A DNA stretch of 64,000 bases from Gordonia hirsuta DSM 44140 = NBRC 16056 (GCF_000333015.1 NZ_BANT01000002.1:1-64000); one strand, 5' to 3'; shown: positions 1-8,723, counted from the stretch's first letter. Numbers and translations are program-made. The notes: generated by a model from the sequence alone, not told the origin.

Positions 1-886
1 CGGCCTGGCGCAGCCGGCGCCGCGTCGGCACCACCGCACGGCGCGCGAACACCTGGTAGTCGGACTCCTCGATCTGGTCGAGAATGCCGCTGTAGGACAC
101 TGCGGCGGCCGCGATCGCCGGGCGCGTCCGGGGCGGTAGGCCGGCGATGGCCGGTGCGGTACGCCGGTACAGGTCCCGATTCAGGCAGATCAGGTGCGCC
201 AGCGCGCGTCGCAGCGGCGGGCTCGATCGGCGTGCCCGCGCATCGGCGCGCAGCAACGCCTCGTCGACGCCGAAGGCGGCCAGCTGGTCGGCGGGCAGGT
301 AGATGCGGTCGCGGGAAAGGTCTTCACCCACATCGCGCAGGAAGTTCGTGAGTTGGAAGGCCTCACCGAGCAGCGCAGCACCCGGAGCCAGCGGGCCGTC
401 GGGTGCGGCACCGAGGATCGGCAACATCTGCAGCCCGATCACCGCAGCCGAGCCGTAGGTGTATTCGCCCAGCTCGGTCAGGTCGGCGTAGCGACTGCGG
501 AACTCCGCCGTCCCGGGCACATCCATCCGCATCGAATGCAGGAACGCGGTGAAGGTGGCCGGATCGATTCCGAAGGAGTGCACGGTATCGGCCAGCGCGG
601 CCAGCAGGTGGTGGTGCGCCCCGGTGAGAGCGTCCGCAGGCGAACCGGGCACGGGGTCTCGTCCCGCCAGGGCCGCATGCAGCCCCGATTCCAGCGCGTC
701 CAGGGCTGCGGCGGCGGCCGCCGGATCGGCGTCGCCGTCGACCACATCGTCGACGGTGCGGGCGAACCCGTAGAGCGCGAAAACACCGCGGCGCTGGCGG
801 GCCGGCAGCAGCCCCGAGGCCAGATAGTAGGTGCGGCCGGCGTGGGCGGTCAGCGTGCGGGCCAGCCGGTAGCCGGTCTCAGGCAT
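1..886 (-). CDS. crtB: Phytoene synthase, 3' end cut by window edge
   Basis: Condenses two geranylgeranyl diphosphates to phytoene, the first committed step of C40 carotenoid synthesis. About 295 residues are present from an ATG at 886, and the frame is still open at base 1, so only a short C-terminus is missing (family about 300-320). The DDVVD aspartate motif near residue 46 and the later DVGED motif are the two Mg-diphosphate binding sites of squalene/phytoene synthases; the region before the second reads LGEAFQLTNFLRD. It is the last visible gene of a minus-strand operon: its start overlaps the end of the mannosyltransferase gene by 8 bases. Further carotenoid genes may lie to the left. 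Confidence 0.93.
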   Translation of the reverse strand, partial: MPETGYRLARTLTAHAGRTYYLASGLLPARQRRGVFALYGFARTVDDVVDGDADPAAAAAALDALESGLHAALAGRDPVPGSPADALTGAHHHLLAALADTVHSFGIDPATFTAFLHSMRMDVPGTAEFRSRYADLTELGEYTYGSAAVIGLQMLPILGAAPDGPLAPGAALLGEAFQLTNFLRDVGEDLSRDRIYLPADQLAAFGVDEALLRADARARRSSPPLRRALAHLICLNRDLYRRTAPAIAGLPPRTRPAIAAAAVSYSGILDQIEESDYQVFARRAVVPTRRRLRQA

Positions 887-2426
887 CGGACGAGACCGGA
901 GGAGGCGGGGCGGCAGAAGGTGGGGCGGCAGGTGCCGGAGTGCGGGCGAAAGCCCAGTTCCGGACCCGGTGCAGACGCAGTGGGTCGGCGGTGCCCAGCG
1001 AGACCGCGGCCAGTGCGGCCAGGGCCACGGCGATCAGTGTCTCGACCGGCTTGTAGAACAGGATCGAGTCGTCGGGCTGGAAGACGATCAGGAAGTAGAC
1101 GCTGACCCCCACAACGATCCGGCGGGTCCACAGGGGCAGGTCGAAGGCGACCGCCGGCACCAGCGTCCACACGTAGTACCAGGGCAGGGTGGACGGTTCC
1201 AGGAGCAGCAGCGCCAGCATCGCCCAGGCCGCCCCCGCGACGGCCGTGCGCGAGTCGGCCCGGAAACGCCACCACAACCAGACCAGCAGCACCACCAGCA
1301 CCACCTGGCCGATGGCACGGGTCACCGGCAGGACCTCCTGCAGATTCCAGACCTGCCACGGGGCGGCGATATAGGTGACCACGTGGCCTGCCAGCGTCGG
1401 AATCGTGAACGGGTTGATGATGCGCGAGGCCCACGACAGACCGTTGATCCAGCCGACACCGAGCCCCAGGAGCAGTGTGAACACGCCGAAGACCGCCGCC
1501 GGAATCACTGCGGTCGCGGCGAACACGCCGATTCGTTCGGCCGGCCGGACGAGCCGTTGTCGGCGCAACTGGTCGAGCCAGATCCAGACGACGAACGGGA
1601 CGGCGATCGCCGCGGTGATCTTGATCGAGGCGGCCAGGCCCAGGATCACCAGTCCGCCGGCTGGCCGGCCGGTGACAGCGACGGCGATCCCGGCGGCCAG
1701 CAGCCCCATCATCAACAGTTCCAGGTGCGCCCCGGCCACCAGGTGGCCCAGCAGCATCGGGTTGAGCAGAACCAGCCACAGCGCGGTGCGGGTGGAGGCG
1801 CCGAACCGGGCGGCCAGCACCGGCAGCGCCCACAGGCACAGGATCAGGCCGATCAGCAGCACCAGCCGCATCAGCAACACCCCGAGCCAGACGTTCTCCC
1901 CGGCCACCCCGACCACGCCTCGGACGATCAGCAGGAACGCCGGACTGTACGGGGAGGTGGTCGGTGCCCAGATCTGCGCCATCGAGTCGACGATCGGACC
2001 GGGATGGTGGGCGGGCCCGTCGTGGTACGGGTCGAAGCCCTGCGCCAGGAGCATCGCCTGCCCGAGATAGGCGTAGACGTCGCGACTGAACACCGGGATC
2101 GCGACGACCATCGGTGCGGCCCAGGCGATCACCGTCCAGCGGGCACCGCGCAGATCCAGTGTGCAGGTGCGCTGGTACAGGGCACGTCCGATACGGACCC
2201 AGGCGATCACCATCAGGGCCGCGCCGCACCAAAAGATCAGCCAGGCCAGAGTCTTACCGTGCCCGTAGGTCAGCGGAGCCAGCCCCAGGTCCGACAACGC
2301 TGAGTCGTTGCGCGGAATGTCGGCCAGCCCGTAGGTGCCGACGGTGAACAGGAGTGCGCCGAAGAATCCGAGAACCGCATCGGGATGCAGGCGGCGCAGC
2401 CGGGCGGCCGCAGGTGGGACGCTCAC
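879..2426 (-). CDS. mptA: Polyprenol-phosphomannose-dependent alpha-1,6-mannosyltransferase (MptA type)
   Basis: A 515-residue polytopic GT-C glycosyltransferase with about 12 hydrophobic segments. The family elongates the alpha-1,6-mannan core of lipomannan and lipoarabinomannan on the outer face of the membrane, using polyprenol-phosphate mannose. FSRDVYAYLGQA near residues 75-90, with the acidic D before VYAY, matches the first extracytoplasmic loop of MptA/MptB proteins. I call MptA rather than MptB because the length matches Rv2174 (about 516) and Rv2174 also lies beside the idsA2 prenyl synthase and an MTHFR gene in M. tuberculosis. GTG start at 2426 overlaps the crtI stop (GTGA). Here it lies between crtI and crtB, which is unusual. 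Confidence 0.78.
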   Translation of the reverse strand: MSVPPAAARLRRLHPDAVLGFFGALLFTVGTYGLADIPRNDSALSDLGLAPLTYGHGKTLAWLIFWCGAALMVIAWVRIGRALYQRTCTLDLRGARWTVIAWAAPMVVAIPVFSRDVYAYLGQAMLLAQGFDPYHDGPAHHPGPIVDSMAQIWAPTTSPYSPAFLLIVRGVVGVAGENVWLGVLLMRLVLLIGLILCLWALPVLAARFGASTRTALWLVLLNPMLLGHLVAGAHLELLMMGLLAAGIAVAVTGRPAGGLVILGLAASIKITAAIAVPFVVWIWLDQLRRQRLVRPAERIGVFAATAVIPAAVFGVFTLLLGLGVGWINGLSWASRIINPFTIPTLAGHVVTYIAAPWQVWNLQEVLPVTRAIGQVVLVVLLVWLWWRFRADSRTAVAGAAWAMLALLLLEPSTLPWYYVWTLVPAVAFDLPLWTRRIVVGVSVYFLIVFQPDDSILFYKPVETLIAVALAALAAVSLGTADPLRLHRVRNWAFARTPAPAAPPSAAPPPPVSSDA

Positions 2427-3949
2427 CGCCGGTCGCTCCGGGGCAACCGGGCGTTGACCCGGTCGGCCGCCAGGCCGCCGGAGACCAGCACAGGTGGGAT
2501 GCCGACGCCGGGGACGGTGGCGCTGCCGGCCAAGAAGAGATTGTCCACACCCGGCCAGGTGTTGCGGGTGCGGAGCGGACCGGTCTGGGCGACGGTGTGG
2601 GCGGCCGAGAACGGGGTGCCGGCGGGCAGGCCGGTGCGCGCCCAGGTGCGGGGATGGTCGATCCGCAGCATCTGCAGCGCGTCGATTCCGGCGTATCCGC
2701 GGCCGGCCAGGGTGCCCAGCACCTCCTGGGCGTACGGCCGGGCCACCGCGTCCCAGTCCAGTGGTGCGCTGTCGAGGTTGGGGGTCGGCGCCAGCACCGA
2801 CACCGATTCGAGGCCGTCGGCGATGAAGGTCTGGCGATCGCTGGCGGCGCCGCGGGTGATCAGGAAGGAACCGTCGGACATCGGTGTGCCGCGCCGCCCG
2901 GTGATCTCGGCGAAGGTCTTGGTCCAGGCCGCACCGAAATCGAGGGTGTGATGGCCCGACGACCACGCTGCCGTGGTGCCCTCGGGCAGCAGGCCGTGCA
3001 CGACCACGGCGCTGGGGGAGTAGGTGAGCCGGCGACGTGGCCGCTGTCCGAGCAGGGCGGCCACCTGGTCGCGTTCGCCGGTGGCCACCACCGCATCCGC
3101 GGGGAGCATCTGTCCGGTGTCGGTGACCACACCGCTGACGGTGCGCCCCTCGTGCAGCAGTGCCCGGACCGTCGTGTCGTAGGTCAGCGTGACCCCGGCC
3201 TCGGCCAGCGCCGTGGCCATCACCTCGCCGACGCGCCCCATACCGCCGGCCGGGGCCGACAGGCCGCGGCCGATGTCCATATCGGCGATGATCGCGTAGA
3301 TCGCCCGGGCCCGATGCGGGGGGACCCCGGCGTAGAGGGCCTGGAAGGTGAAGGCGCGCTGCAGCCGCTCGTCGTCGACGAACCGGGCGACGGCACCGGT
3401 CAGGCCGCCGAGCGTGTGCAGCTGGACCAGTCGTTTGGCCGCCTGTCGGGTCTGCGGACCGGTCAGATCACGCAGACCCCCGTAGTTGCGGTCGATGAAG
3501 ACGTCGAACTCGGCGTCGTAGACCTGCCGGAGCCAGTCCAGCAGCTGATCGACCCCGCGGGCGGCACGCGGCCCGAAGGCCTGGGCCACGGCGGCGGGGA
3601 TGTCGGCGGTGTTGCGCGGCAGCGCCAGGCTGGTGCCGTCGGCGTAGTTCATGACGTAGCCGGGGTCGACGGGGGTCAGGGCCAGGCGCTCGAGAACATC
3701 GGCCGGGTCGAGCCCCAGCTCGGTGAGCGGGCCGACGATGAGCTCGGGCATCGTGAGCACCGTGGCGCCGGTGTCGAAGCGGTGGCGCGTTCCACCCGGC
3801 GCGGTGAGGGTTTCGGTGCGGACCATCCCGCCGGGAGTCGGTGATGTCTCAAGGACGGTCACCGCGTAACCGCGGCCCCGCAGCCGGGCGGCGGCAGCCA
3901 ACCCGGACAGGCCGGCGCCGATGACGATAACGTGCGGATCAGTGGTCAA
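2423..3949 (-). CDS. crtI: Phytoene desaturase (CrtI family)
   Basis: A 508-residue FAD-dependent amine-oxidase-like flavoprotein that desaturates phytoene towards lycopene. The N-terminus has the dinucleotide-binding signature VIGAGLSGLAAAARL (residues 10-24) followed by the ETSPTPGG stretch. The C-terminus carries GVDNLFLAGSATVPGVGIP, the usual CrtI end motif. The apparent start is TTG at 3949 with AGAGGA about 8 bases upstream. It follows crtE by 12 bases and overlaps mptA by 4 bases, so it is the second gene of a crtE-crtI-mptA-crtB operon. Membrane-associated by family. The number of desaturation steps cannot be read from the sequence. Confidence 0.93.
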   Translation of the reverse strand: MTTDPHVIVIGAGLSGLAAAARLRGRGYAVTVLETSPTPGGMVRTETLTAPGGTRHRFDTGATVLTMPELIVGPLTELGLDPADVLERLALTPVDPGYVMNYADGTSLALPRNTADIPAAVAQAFGPRAARGVDQLLDWLRQVYDAEFDVFIDRNYGGLRDLTGPQTRQAAKRLVQLHTLGGLTGAVARFVDDERLQRAFTFQALYAGVPPHRARAIYAIIADMDIGRGLSAPAGGMGRVGEVMATALAEAGVTLTYDTTVRALLHEGRTVSGVVTDTGQMLPADAVVATGERDQVAALLGQRPRRRLTYSPSAVVVHGLLPEGTTAAWSSGHHTLDFGAAWTKTFAEITGRRGTPMSDGSFLITRGAASDRQTFIADGLESVSVLAPTPNLDSAPLDWDAVARPYAQEVLGTLAGRGYAGIDALQMLRIDHPRTWARTGLPAGTPFSAAHTVAQTGPLRTRNTWPGVDNLFLAGSATVPGVGIPPVLVSGGLAADRVNARLPRSDRR

Positions 3950-3961
3950 CGCGAATGTCCT

Positions 3962-5056
3962 CTAGGCCTGACGGTCGGCGATACGGTGTGCCAGCGCGGT
4001 CAGATCGGCGCGGGCGGCGGCGGAGATGTCGAGATCGTCGATCTCGTCGAGTGCGGTGGTCAGGTGACCGGTGATCTGCTCTTCGACGGCGGCCAGAGCA
4101 CCGGAGTCTGCCAGAATCGCGCGGGCATCGGCCAGTTCGGTGGCCGATAGGTTCCGTCCGAGCAGGCCGCGCAGACGATCGGCGGCCGGCGGAGCGGAGT
4201 TCGCCAGGGCCAGCGCGACGATGACGGTGCGTTTGCCGGCCACCAGGTCGTCGCCGGAGGGTTTACCGGTCTGGGCAGGATCGCCGACCACCCCCAGCAG
4301 GTCGTCGCGCAACTGGAAAGCCAGTCCCAGTCCGACGCCGATGCGGCCCAGCGCGGTGGACAGCTCGGGTGAACCGCCGGCCAGCGCGACCCCGATTTGG
4401 AGGGGCCGGGCGACGGTGTAGGCGGCGGTCTTGAACTCCATCACCCGGTAGGCGGCGTCGGCGGTCTCGTCGGCGGACACCTCGTTGGTAATGTCGAGCA
4501 GCTGACCGGCCAGGACCTCGGTGCGCATCCGGGACCACAGGGCTGCAGCGGCTACCGGCAGCACCGGCGGGGCCGGCAGATCCAGCCCCGGACGGAAACC
4601 GTGGACCAGATCGTCGGCCCACGACAGTGCGAGGTCGCCGAGCAGGATCGCCACGGATTTCCCGTGATGGGCGGCATCACCGCCCCATCCAAGGCGCTCG
4701 TGCTGGGCCTGGAAACGCCGGTGAACAGTGGGGTTGCCGCGGCGGGTGTCGCTGCGGTCGAGGATGTCGTCGTGCACCAGCGCGCACGCCTGGATCAGCT
4801 CGATCGCCGCACCGGTGCGCACCATCAGTGATTCGGTGTCCTTTGTGGGGCGTCCGGCAGCGGACACCGCGCACTGCCATCCGGCGTGCACGCACAGGGG
4901 ACGGATCCGCTTGCCGCCGTCGAGGACGAAATCCTCCAACTCCCGGCCGGCTTGGGCGACGACCGGGGAGATCTGGTCCAGCGCGGCCCGGCCAGCCCGG
5001 AAGAAGTCCCGGAGGGCGGCCTCGACGGCGCCGGGCACCTGCTGTTGACTCAACAC
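3962..5056 (-). CDS. crtE: Geranylgeranyl diphosphate synthase (CrtE / IdsA2-like)
   Basis: A trans-isoprenyl diphosphate synthase of 364 residues. The first aspartate-rich motif is in LVHDDILDRSDTRRG (DDILD) and the second is QLRDDLLGVVGD; the two DDxxD motifs bind Mg-diphosphate. Its C20 product would feed phytoene synthase in the same operon. By position next to mptA and metF it is the counterpart of mycobacterial idsA2 (Rv2173). The GTG at 5056 has no Shine-Dalgarno, but a TAGGCT -10 element lies 7 bases upstream, so the message is probably leaderless. It heads the minus-strand operon and is divergent from metF. Confidence 0.92.
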   Translation of the reverse strand: MLSQQQVPGAVEAALRDFFRAGRAALDQISPVVAQAGRELEDFVLDGGKRIRPLCVHAGWQCAVSAAGRPTKDTESLMVRTGAAIELIQACALVHDDILDRSDTRRGNPTVHRRFQAQHERLGWGGDAAHHGKSVAILLGDLALSWADDLVHGFRPGLDLPAPPVLPVAAAALWSRMRTEVLAGQLLDITNEVSADETADAAYRVMEFKTAAYTVARPLQIGVALAGGSPELSTALGRIGVGLGLAFQLRDDLLGVVGDPAQTGKPSGDDLVAGKRTVIVALALANSAPPAADRLRGLLGRNLSATELADARAILADSGALAAVEEQITGHLTTALDEIDDLDISAAARADLTALAHRIADRQA

Positions 5057-5069
5057 GCAGGTAAGCCTA
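5056..5069 (-). promoter_or_regulatory. Leaderless promoter of the crtE operon
   Basis: On the minus strand TAGGCT (5069-5064, form TANNNT) is followed by 7 bases and then the GTG of crtE. Transcription would start at or beside the first base of the codon, the leaderless arrangement common in mycobacteria. No convincing -35 element was seen. Confidence 0.5.
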
Positions 5070-5196
5070 CCGGGGCCGTTCGACGGCCTTCCCGCGCGTC
5101 GAATGTGCGTCTAGCGCACCGGGCGGCCCTGGTCAAGGCGATGCCGACCGGTGAGTTAAACCCCGTCGCAGAATCGATGTTCGGTGCGGCGATCCG

Positions 5197-5210
5197 TAGA
5201 ATCAGCCGGG
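5197..5210 (+). promoter_or_regulatory. Probable leaderless promoter of metF
   Basis: TAGAAT (5197-5202) is a good actinobacterial -10 element. Seven bases later comes the GTG at 5210, so transcription and translation would start together. This supports GTG 5210 over the in-frame ATG at 5177, which would lie upstream of the predicted transcript. Confidence 0.5.
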
Positions 5211-6166
5211 TGAGTGTCGTTTCTGAGCACGGCGGTCAGTTGCCCGTCGTCGAGGCCATCGCCCAGCCGCACAGCGGTCCGGTGCCGTTCTCTGTCGAAT
5301 TCTTCCCGCCGCGTACCGAGGCCGACGAAGCCCGGCTGTGGCATGCCGTCCGGGTTTTCGAGCGAATGAACCCTGCCTTCGTCTCGCTGACCTACGGGGC
5401 CGGCGGGTCCACCCGCGACCGCACCGTCCGCATCGCCGGGGAGCTGGCCGAGGCGACCACGCTGACTACCGTGGCACACCTGACCGCCGTCGACCACAGC
5501 GTCGACGAGCTGCGCGGGCTGATCGGCTCGTACGCCGATAGGGGCATCACGAATCTGCTGGCGCTGCGCGGCGATCCGCCCGGTAGCCCGATGGGTGAGT
5601 GGGTCGCGCACCCCGACGGCGTGGAGTACGCCAGTGAGCTGGTGGAGTTGATCGGTTCGCTCGGGGACTTCCACACCGGCGTCGCATCCTTCCCCGAAGG
5701 CCACCACCGGGCGCCGAATCTGGCCGCCGACACCGGCAACCTGGTGCGCAAGCTGCGTGCGGGCGCCGAATACTCGGTGACGCAGATCTTCTTTGACGTC
5801 GAGCACTACCTGCGGTTGCGCGATCGCGTGGTAGCGGCCGATCCTGAGCAGGGTGTAAAACCCATCATCCCCGGCCTGATGCCGATCACATCGCTGCAGA
5901 GTGTGCGGCGCATGATGGAACTGTCCGGCAGCGCGCTGCCGGACAAGGTGGCCGACCGGTTGGCCGCCGCGGCAGGAACCGGCCCGGAAGAGGACCGCGC
6001 CGCGGTGCGGGCGGTGGGCATCGACCTGGCGACCGAGATGTCGGAGCGCCTGATCGCCGAGGGCGCCCCGTGTCTGCACTTCTGCACCCTGAACTTCGCC
6101 CGGGCGACCAGTGAGGTGCTCGACCGGATCGGCGTCGACACCCGGGGTGCACTCGTCCCGGCCTGA
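5210..6166 (+). CDS. metF: Methylenetetrahydrofolate reductase
   Basis: A 318-residue TIM-barrel flavoprotein that reduces 5,10-methylene-THF to 5-methyl-THF for methionine synthesis. The family N-terminal motif SVEFFPPRTEAD is present, with the catalytic-type Glu in EFFPPR. NLLALRGDPP in the middle and the EGHHRAPN and QIFFDVEHY segments are typical MetF barrel strands. It is the counterpart of Rv2172c, next to lppM as in mycobacteria. Longer in-frame starts exist upstream, but the promoter position favours GTG 5210. It is divergent from crtE and convergent with lppM. Confidence 0.93.
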   Translation: MSVVSEHGGQLPVVEAIAQPHSGPVPFSVEFFPPRTEADEARLWHAVRVFERMNPAFVSLTYGAGGSTRDRTVRIAGELAEATTLTTVAHLTAVDHSVDELRGLIGSYADRGITNLLALRGDPPGSPMGEWVAHPDGVEYASELVELIGSLGDFHTGVASFPEGHHRAPNLAADTGNLVRKLRAGAEYSVTQIFFDVEHYLRLRDRVVAADPEQGVKPIIPGLMPITSLQSVRRMMELSGSALPDKVADRLAAAAGTGPEEDRAAVRAVGIDLATEMSERLIAEGAPCLHFCTLNFARATSEVLDRIGVDTRGALVPA

Positions 6167-6226
6167 CCGTCCGATGTCAGCCGGTCCGACCGGCGGCGGT
6201 CGCTCGACGTCGAGGCGTCGGCGCCG

Positions 6227-7246
6227 TCACGACGTCGGGCCTGCGGTCCCCGACCCCTCGGCTGTGACCGTCGGCGTGCTGGGCCCGGCCGTATCGTGGT
6301 CGGCCGGCGTCGACTGGTCGGCGGTGCCCTGTGTCGGTCCGGTCTGTTTCGGCCCGGATCGGTGCGGTGCGGCCTCGTCGGCTGCCGAGTCCGGTTCACC
6401 CCGGCCCGGTTCACCCCGGTCGCCGGATACGCCCTCGCTGTCTCCGGTCGAAGCAGACTCGCCCTTGGCGCCTGCGCGCCGTTTGGTGCGGGACTTCAGG
6501 GCGGCCACGACGGCGGGCAGCGCAGCCTCGCGTTCGGCGGCGCTGGGGACATAACGCGGGGAGCGGTCGCGGTACATGTAGGCGATGGCCCCCACCCCGG
6601 CCACGATGATCAAGCACAGCAGGACGAGGAAGATCGTCCACCCGGGGAAGGCGGCGGTAGCCGGATCCGGGTACTCCGCGTCGGCGTTGAACTCGGCGTT
6701 CTGTCCCGGTTCGGGCACCCAGGTGACCGAGGAATCGCCGGACAGGTTGCCGTTGGTGGCCACGATCCGGCCGTCGAACTGAACGGTGATCGACAGATAG
6801 TAGTTCTGCGGGGAGAGCCCGGCCAGCGCCGCACCGCCGCGCAACCGCACGATGTCTCCGCTGCGGGTGGCGCCCAGGTCGATGGTGGCGCCGGCATCCA
6901 GGGAACTGGAGACGATGTCACCGAGCTGCGAGAACTGCCCGATCGTCAGGTTGGTGAAGGTCAAGCGCGAACCGACCTTGCCGGTCACCGAGGTCGGGGT
7001 GCCGTCGTTCGAGGTGTTACCGGTGGATCCCTCACTGGGGAACGGGGTCACCGCGACCGAGCCGGCCATCGACGCGGGGACGTCGAAGGTCGGGGCTGCC
7101 GGACCGGTGTTCGGCGTGGCAGCGACCACCACGAACCCGGAGAACTCGTCACCGACGTGTTCCGAGCGCGTCATGCAGCCGGTGAGCACCGGGATCAGCA
7201 TCAGGAGGGCGACGGCGGCCACGATCGGGAAGCGGAGTTTTCGCAC
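6227..7246 (-). CDS. lppM: Lipoprotein LppM
   Basis: A 339-residue protein with a signal peptide (MRKLRF, then a hydrophobic stretch) and lipobox LTGC at residues 21-24. An extracytoplasmic beta-rich LppM domain follows, to about residue 200. A second membrane segment (PGWTIFLVLLCLIIVAG) lies at about 206-228, and then comes a cytoplasmic tail rich in Gly, Pro, Ser and acidic residues. In M. tuberculosis LppM (Rv2171) affects lipoglycan handling and phagosome behaviour; the neighbouring mptA, which makes lipomannan, fits such a role. The tail after the second membrane helix is low-complexity and probably disordered. Confidence 0.85.
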   Translation of the reverse strand: MRKLRFPIVAAVALLMLIPVLTGCMTRSEHVGDEFSGFVVVAATPNTGPAAPTFDVPASMAGSVAVTPFPSEGSTGNTSNDGTPTSVTGKVGSRLTFTNLTIGQFSQLGDIVSSSLDAGATIDLGATRSGDIVRLRGGAALAGLSPQNYYLSITVQFDGRIVATNGNLSGDSSVTWVPEPGQNAEFNADAEYPDPATAAFPGWTIFLVLLCLIIVAGVGAIAYMYRDRSPRYVPSAAEREAALPAVVAALKSRTKRRAGAKGESASTGDSEGVSGDRGEPGRGEPDSAADEAAPHRSGPKQTGPTQGTADQSTPADHDTAGPSTPTVTAEGSGTAGPTS

Positions 7247-7320
7247 GGTGCCATCGTGCCAGAGGCGGCGGTGGTTTCGGAGTGAAGCACCACGCCGGTG
7301 TCTGCCGCCGCCGGCCCGCC

Positions 7321-7965
7321 TCAGTTCTGCGGTGGGCCGATCAACGGCAGCGGGCGGCCGAGGAAGGCGAACGGCCGGGGGTCGCCGGTGAACGTGTGCC
7401 CGCGCAGAACATCGGTGAATCCCATGCGCCGATAGAGCGCCCAGGCGCGATTCTCCTCGCCCTGGACCTCCGGGGTGGACAGCAGCACCCGGGCTTCGGG
7501 CCGGTCCTGGACCAGCGTGGTCAACAGGGCTTCGCCCAGACCGTGGCCCTGCGCCGACGGGTGGACATGCAATTCGGTGAGTTCGAAGTAGTCATCGGTG
7601 ATCGATCGGATCTGCTGGGCCGAGTAGCCGCGCCCGGCCAACCCCGCGCGCAGCTGTCGATTCCACCATTGATCGGACCGCCCGGTGTAGCCGTAGGCGA
7701 CACCGAGCAGAATCTCGCCGTCCCGGGCCCAGGAGGCTTTCACCCGCAGGCGCGACATCGACGGGCGCGGCATCCCGGACGGAGAGGTGGTCGACAGTGC
7801 GGCGACCGCGGTCCACCCGGGCCGGCGCAGATGGTCGCGCCACAGTCCGATGCGGCTGTGCTCGGTACCCCGCGGGTAGTCCATCGCGGTCACGTACGTG
7901 TGCACCGCCGGATCGATCCAGGCCCGGGCATCGGTGGCAGGCAGCGGGACGACTCGAACGGACAT
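7321..7965 (-). CDS. GNAT-family N-acetyltransferase
   Basis: A 214-residue protein with a GNAT fold near the C-terminal half: ELHVHPSAQGHGLGEALL contains the acetyl-CoA pyrophosphate loop (QGHGLGEAL), followed by the ALYRRMGFTDV ending strand. It is the likely counterpart of Rv2170, next to lppM in mycobacteria. The substrate is not evident. ATG at 7965 is preferred over the GTG one codon earlier. It is divergent from the HEPN gene; the LexA box lies about 90 bases from its start but is arranged with the other gene's promoter. Confidence 0.8.
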   Translation of the reverse strand: MSVRVVPLPATDARAWIDPAVHTYVTAMDYPRGTEHSRIGLWRDHLRRPGWTAVAALSTTSPSGMPRPSMSRLRVKASWARDGEILLGVAYGYTGRSDQWWNRQLRAGLAGRGYSAQQIRSITDDYFELTELHVHPSAQGHGLGEALLTTLVQDRPEARVLLSTPEVQGEENRAWALYRRMGFTDVLRGHTFTGDPRPFAFLGRPLPLIGPPQN

Positions 7966-8016
7966 CACGTCTCCTACCTCGTCGTCCCGGCGTGTTCGGA
8001 CAGAGATTAGCGCGCC

Positions 8017-8069
8017 TTGCCCGGGCCTGAGTGATAGGGCTACAGTATCGCCATCGAACCTGTGTTCGA
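8017..8069 (+). promoter_or_regulatory. SOS promoter with perfect LexA box
   Basis: A -35 element TTGCCC (8017-8022), an 18-base spacer and a -10 element TACAGT (8041-8046) place the transcription start near 8053. Directly there lies TCGAAC-CTGT-GTTCGA (8054-8069), an exact match to the mycobacterial LexA consensus TCGAAC-N4-GTTCGA. The inverted repeat extends to 9-base arms (CCATCGAAC / GTTCGATGG). LexA bound here would cover the start of transcription. The downstream gene starts at 8179, leaving a leader of about 125 bases. Confidence 0.85.
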
Positions 8070-8178
8070 TGGCGAGTGGCGGCGGGATCCGGAGGGGAAG
8101 ACTCCGGTCCCGTCGCCGCCTCGGCCGGAAATGTCAGAGTGTCATGAGACGTTCTCTTCAACAGAAGGGAGCGGCGCC

Positions 8179-8679
8179 ATGGCGACGAATATCAGGCCGG
8201 TGAACAGTAAGCGATCGAATCGGTCGCATCCGGTGGACCCGCACCTGGTCCACCGCAGCCGGGACCTGCTCGACCGGGCCGAAGTGCTGTTCGACGATGC
8301 CGCCGGTATCACCGACGACGGTGCTGAACGGTTCAGGCAGTTCTATCTGGCGGCCATCCGGGCCGCCGGGGCGATCCTGGCGGTCTACGAGCCGCCGGGT
8401 CCGGTTCGCCGGCGCCGCAACGCCCGGGATGCCTGGAGTCGGGTCAAGGCGGTTGCCCCGCAATACGCCGAGCTCGCCGAGTACTTCGGGGGGCTGTCGC
8501 TGATGCGATCGCGGGTGGAGGCGGGTCTGGTCCGGCAGGTCGACGACACCCTGTGTGCCCGGGTCGAGCGCCGGGCCGCCGAGTTCCTGGATGCCGCCGA
8601 CGCCAGTCTGCTGGCCTACGAGCAGGGGCGCCTGTCCGTTTCCGGGGCGGTCTCCGACGGCCTCGGGGCGGGAGCGTGA
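8179..8679 (+). CDS. SAV_6107-family HEPN-domain protein, SOS-regulated
   Basis: A 166-residue helical protein resembling the SAV_6107 HEPN family: VDPHLVHRSRDLLDRAEVLFDDA at the start and RFRQFYLAAIRAAGAILAVYEPPG in the middle. HEPN domains are often RNases or scaffold partners of nucleotidyltransferases; the R-x4-6-H RNase motif is not obvious here, so I make no catalytic claim. The ATG at 8179 has a purine-rich AAGGGAG upstream. The gene sits behind a perfect LexA box, so it should be induced by DNA damage. From general knowledge, related genes in other actinobacteria lie near dinB and DUF3040, which would fit a role in damage tolerance. That role is inference. Confidence 0.75.
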   Translation: MATNIRPVNSKRSNRSHPVDPHLVHRSRDLLDRAEVLFDDAAGITDDGAERFRQFYLAAIRAAGAILAVYEPPGPVRRRRNARDAWSRVKAVAPQYAELAEYFGGLSLMRSRVEAGLVRQVDDTLCARVERRAAEFLDAADASLLAYEQGRLSVSGAVSDGLGAGA

Positions 8680-8723
8680 CCGGATCGTCGGGGGTAAAGG
8701 TGGTCGTCGGCGCATTCTGCTTC

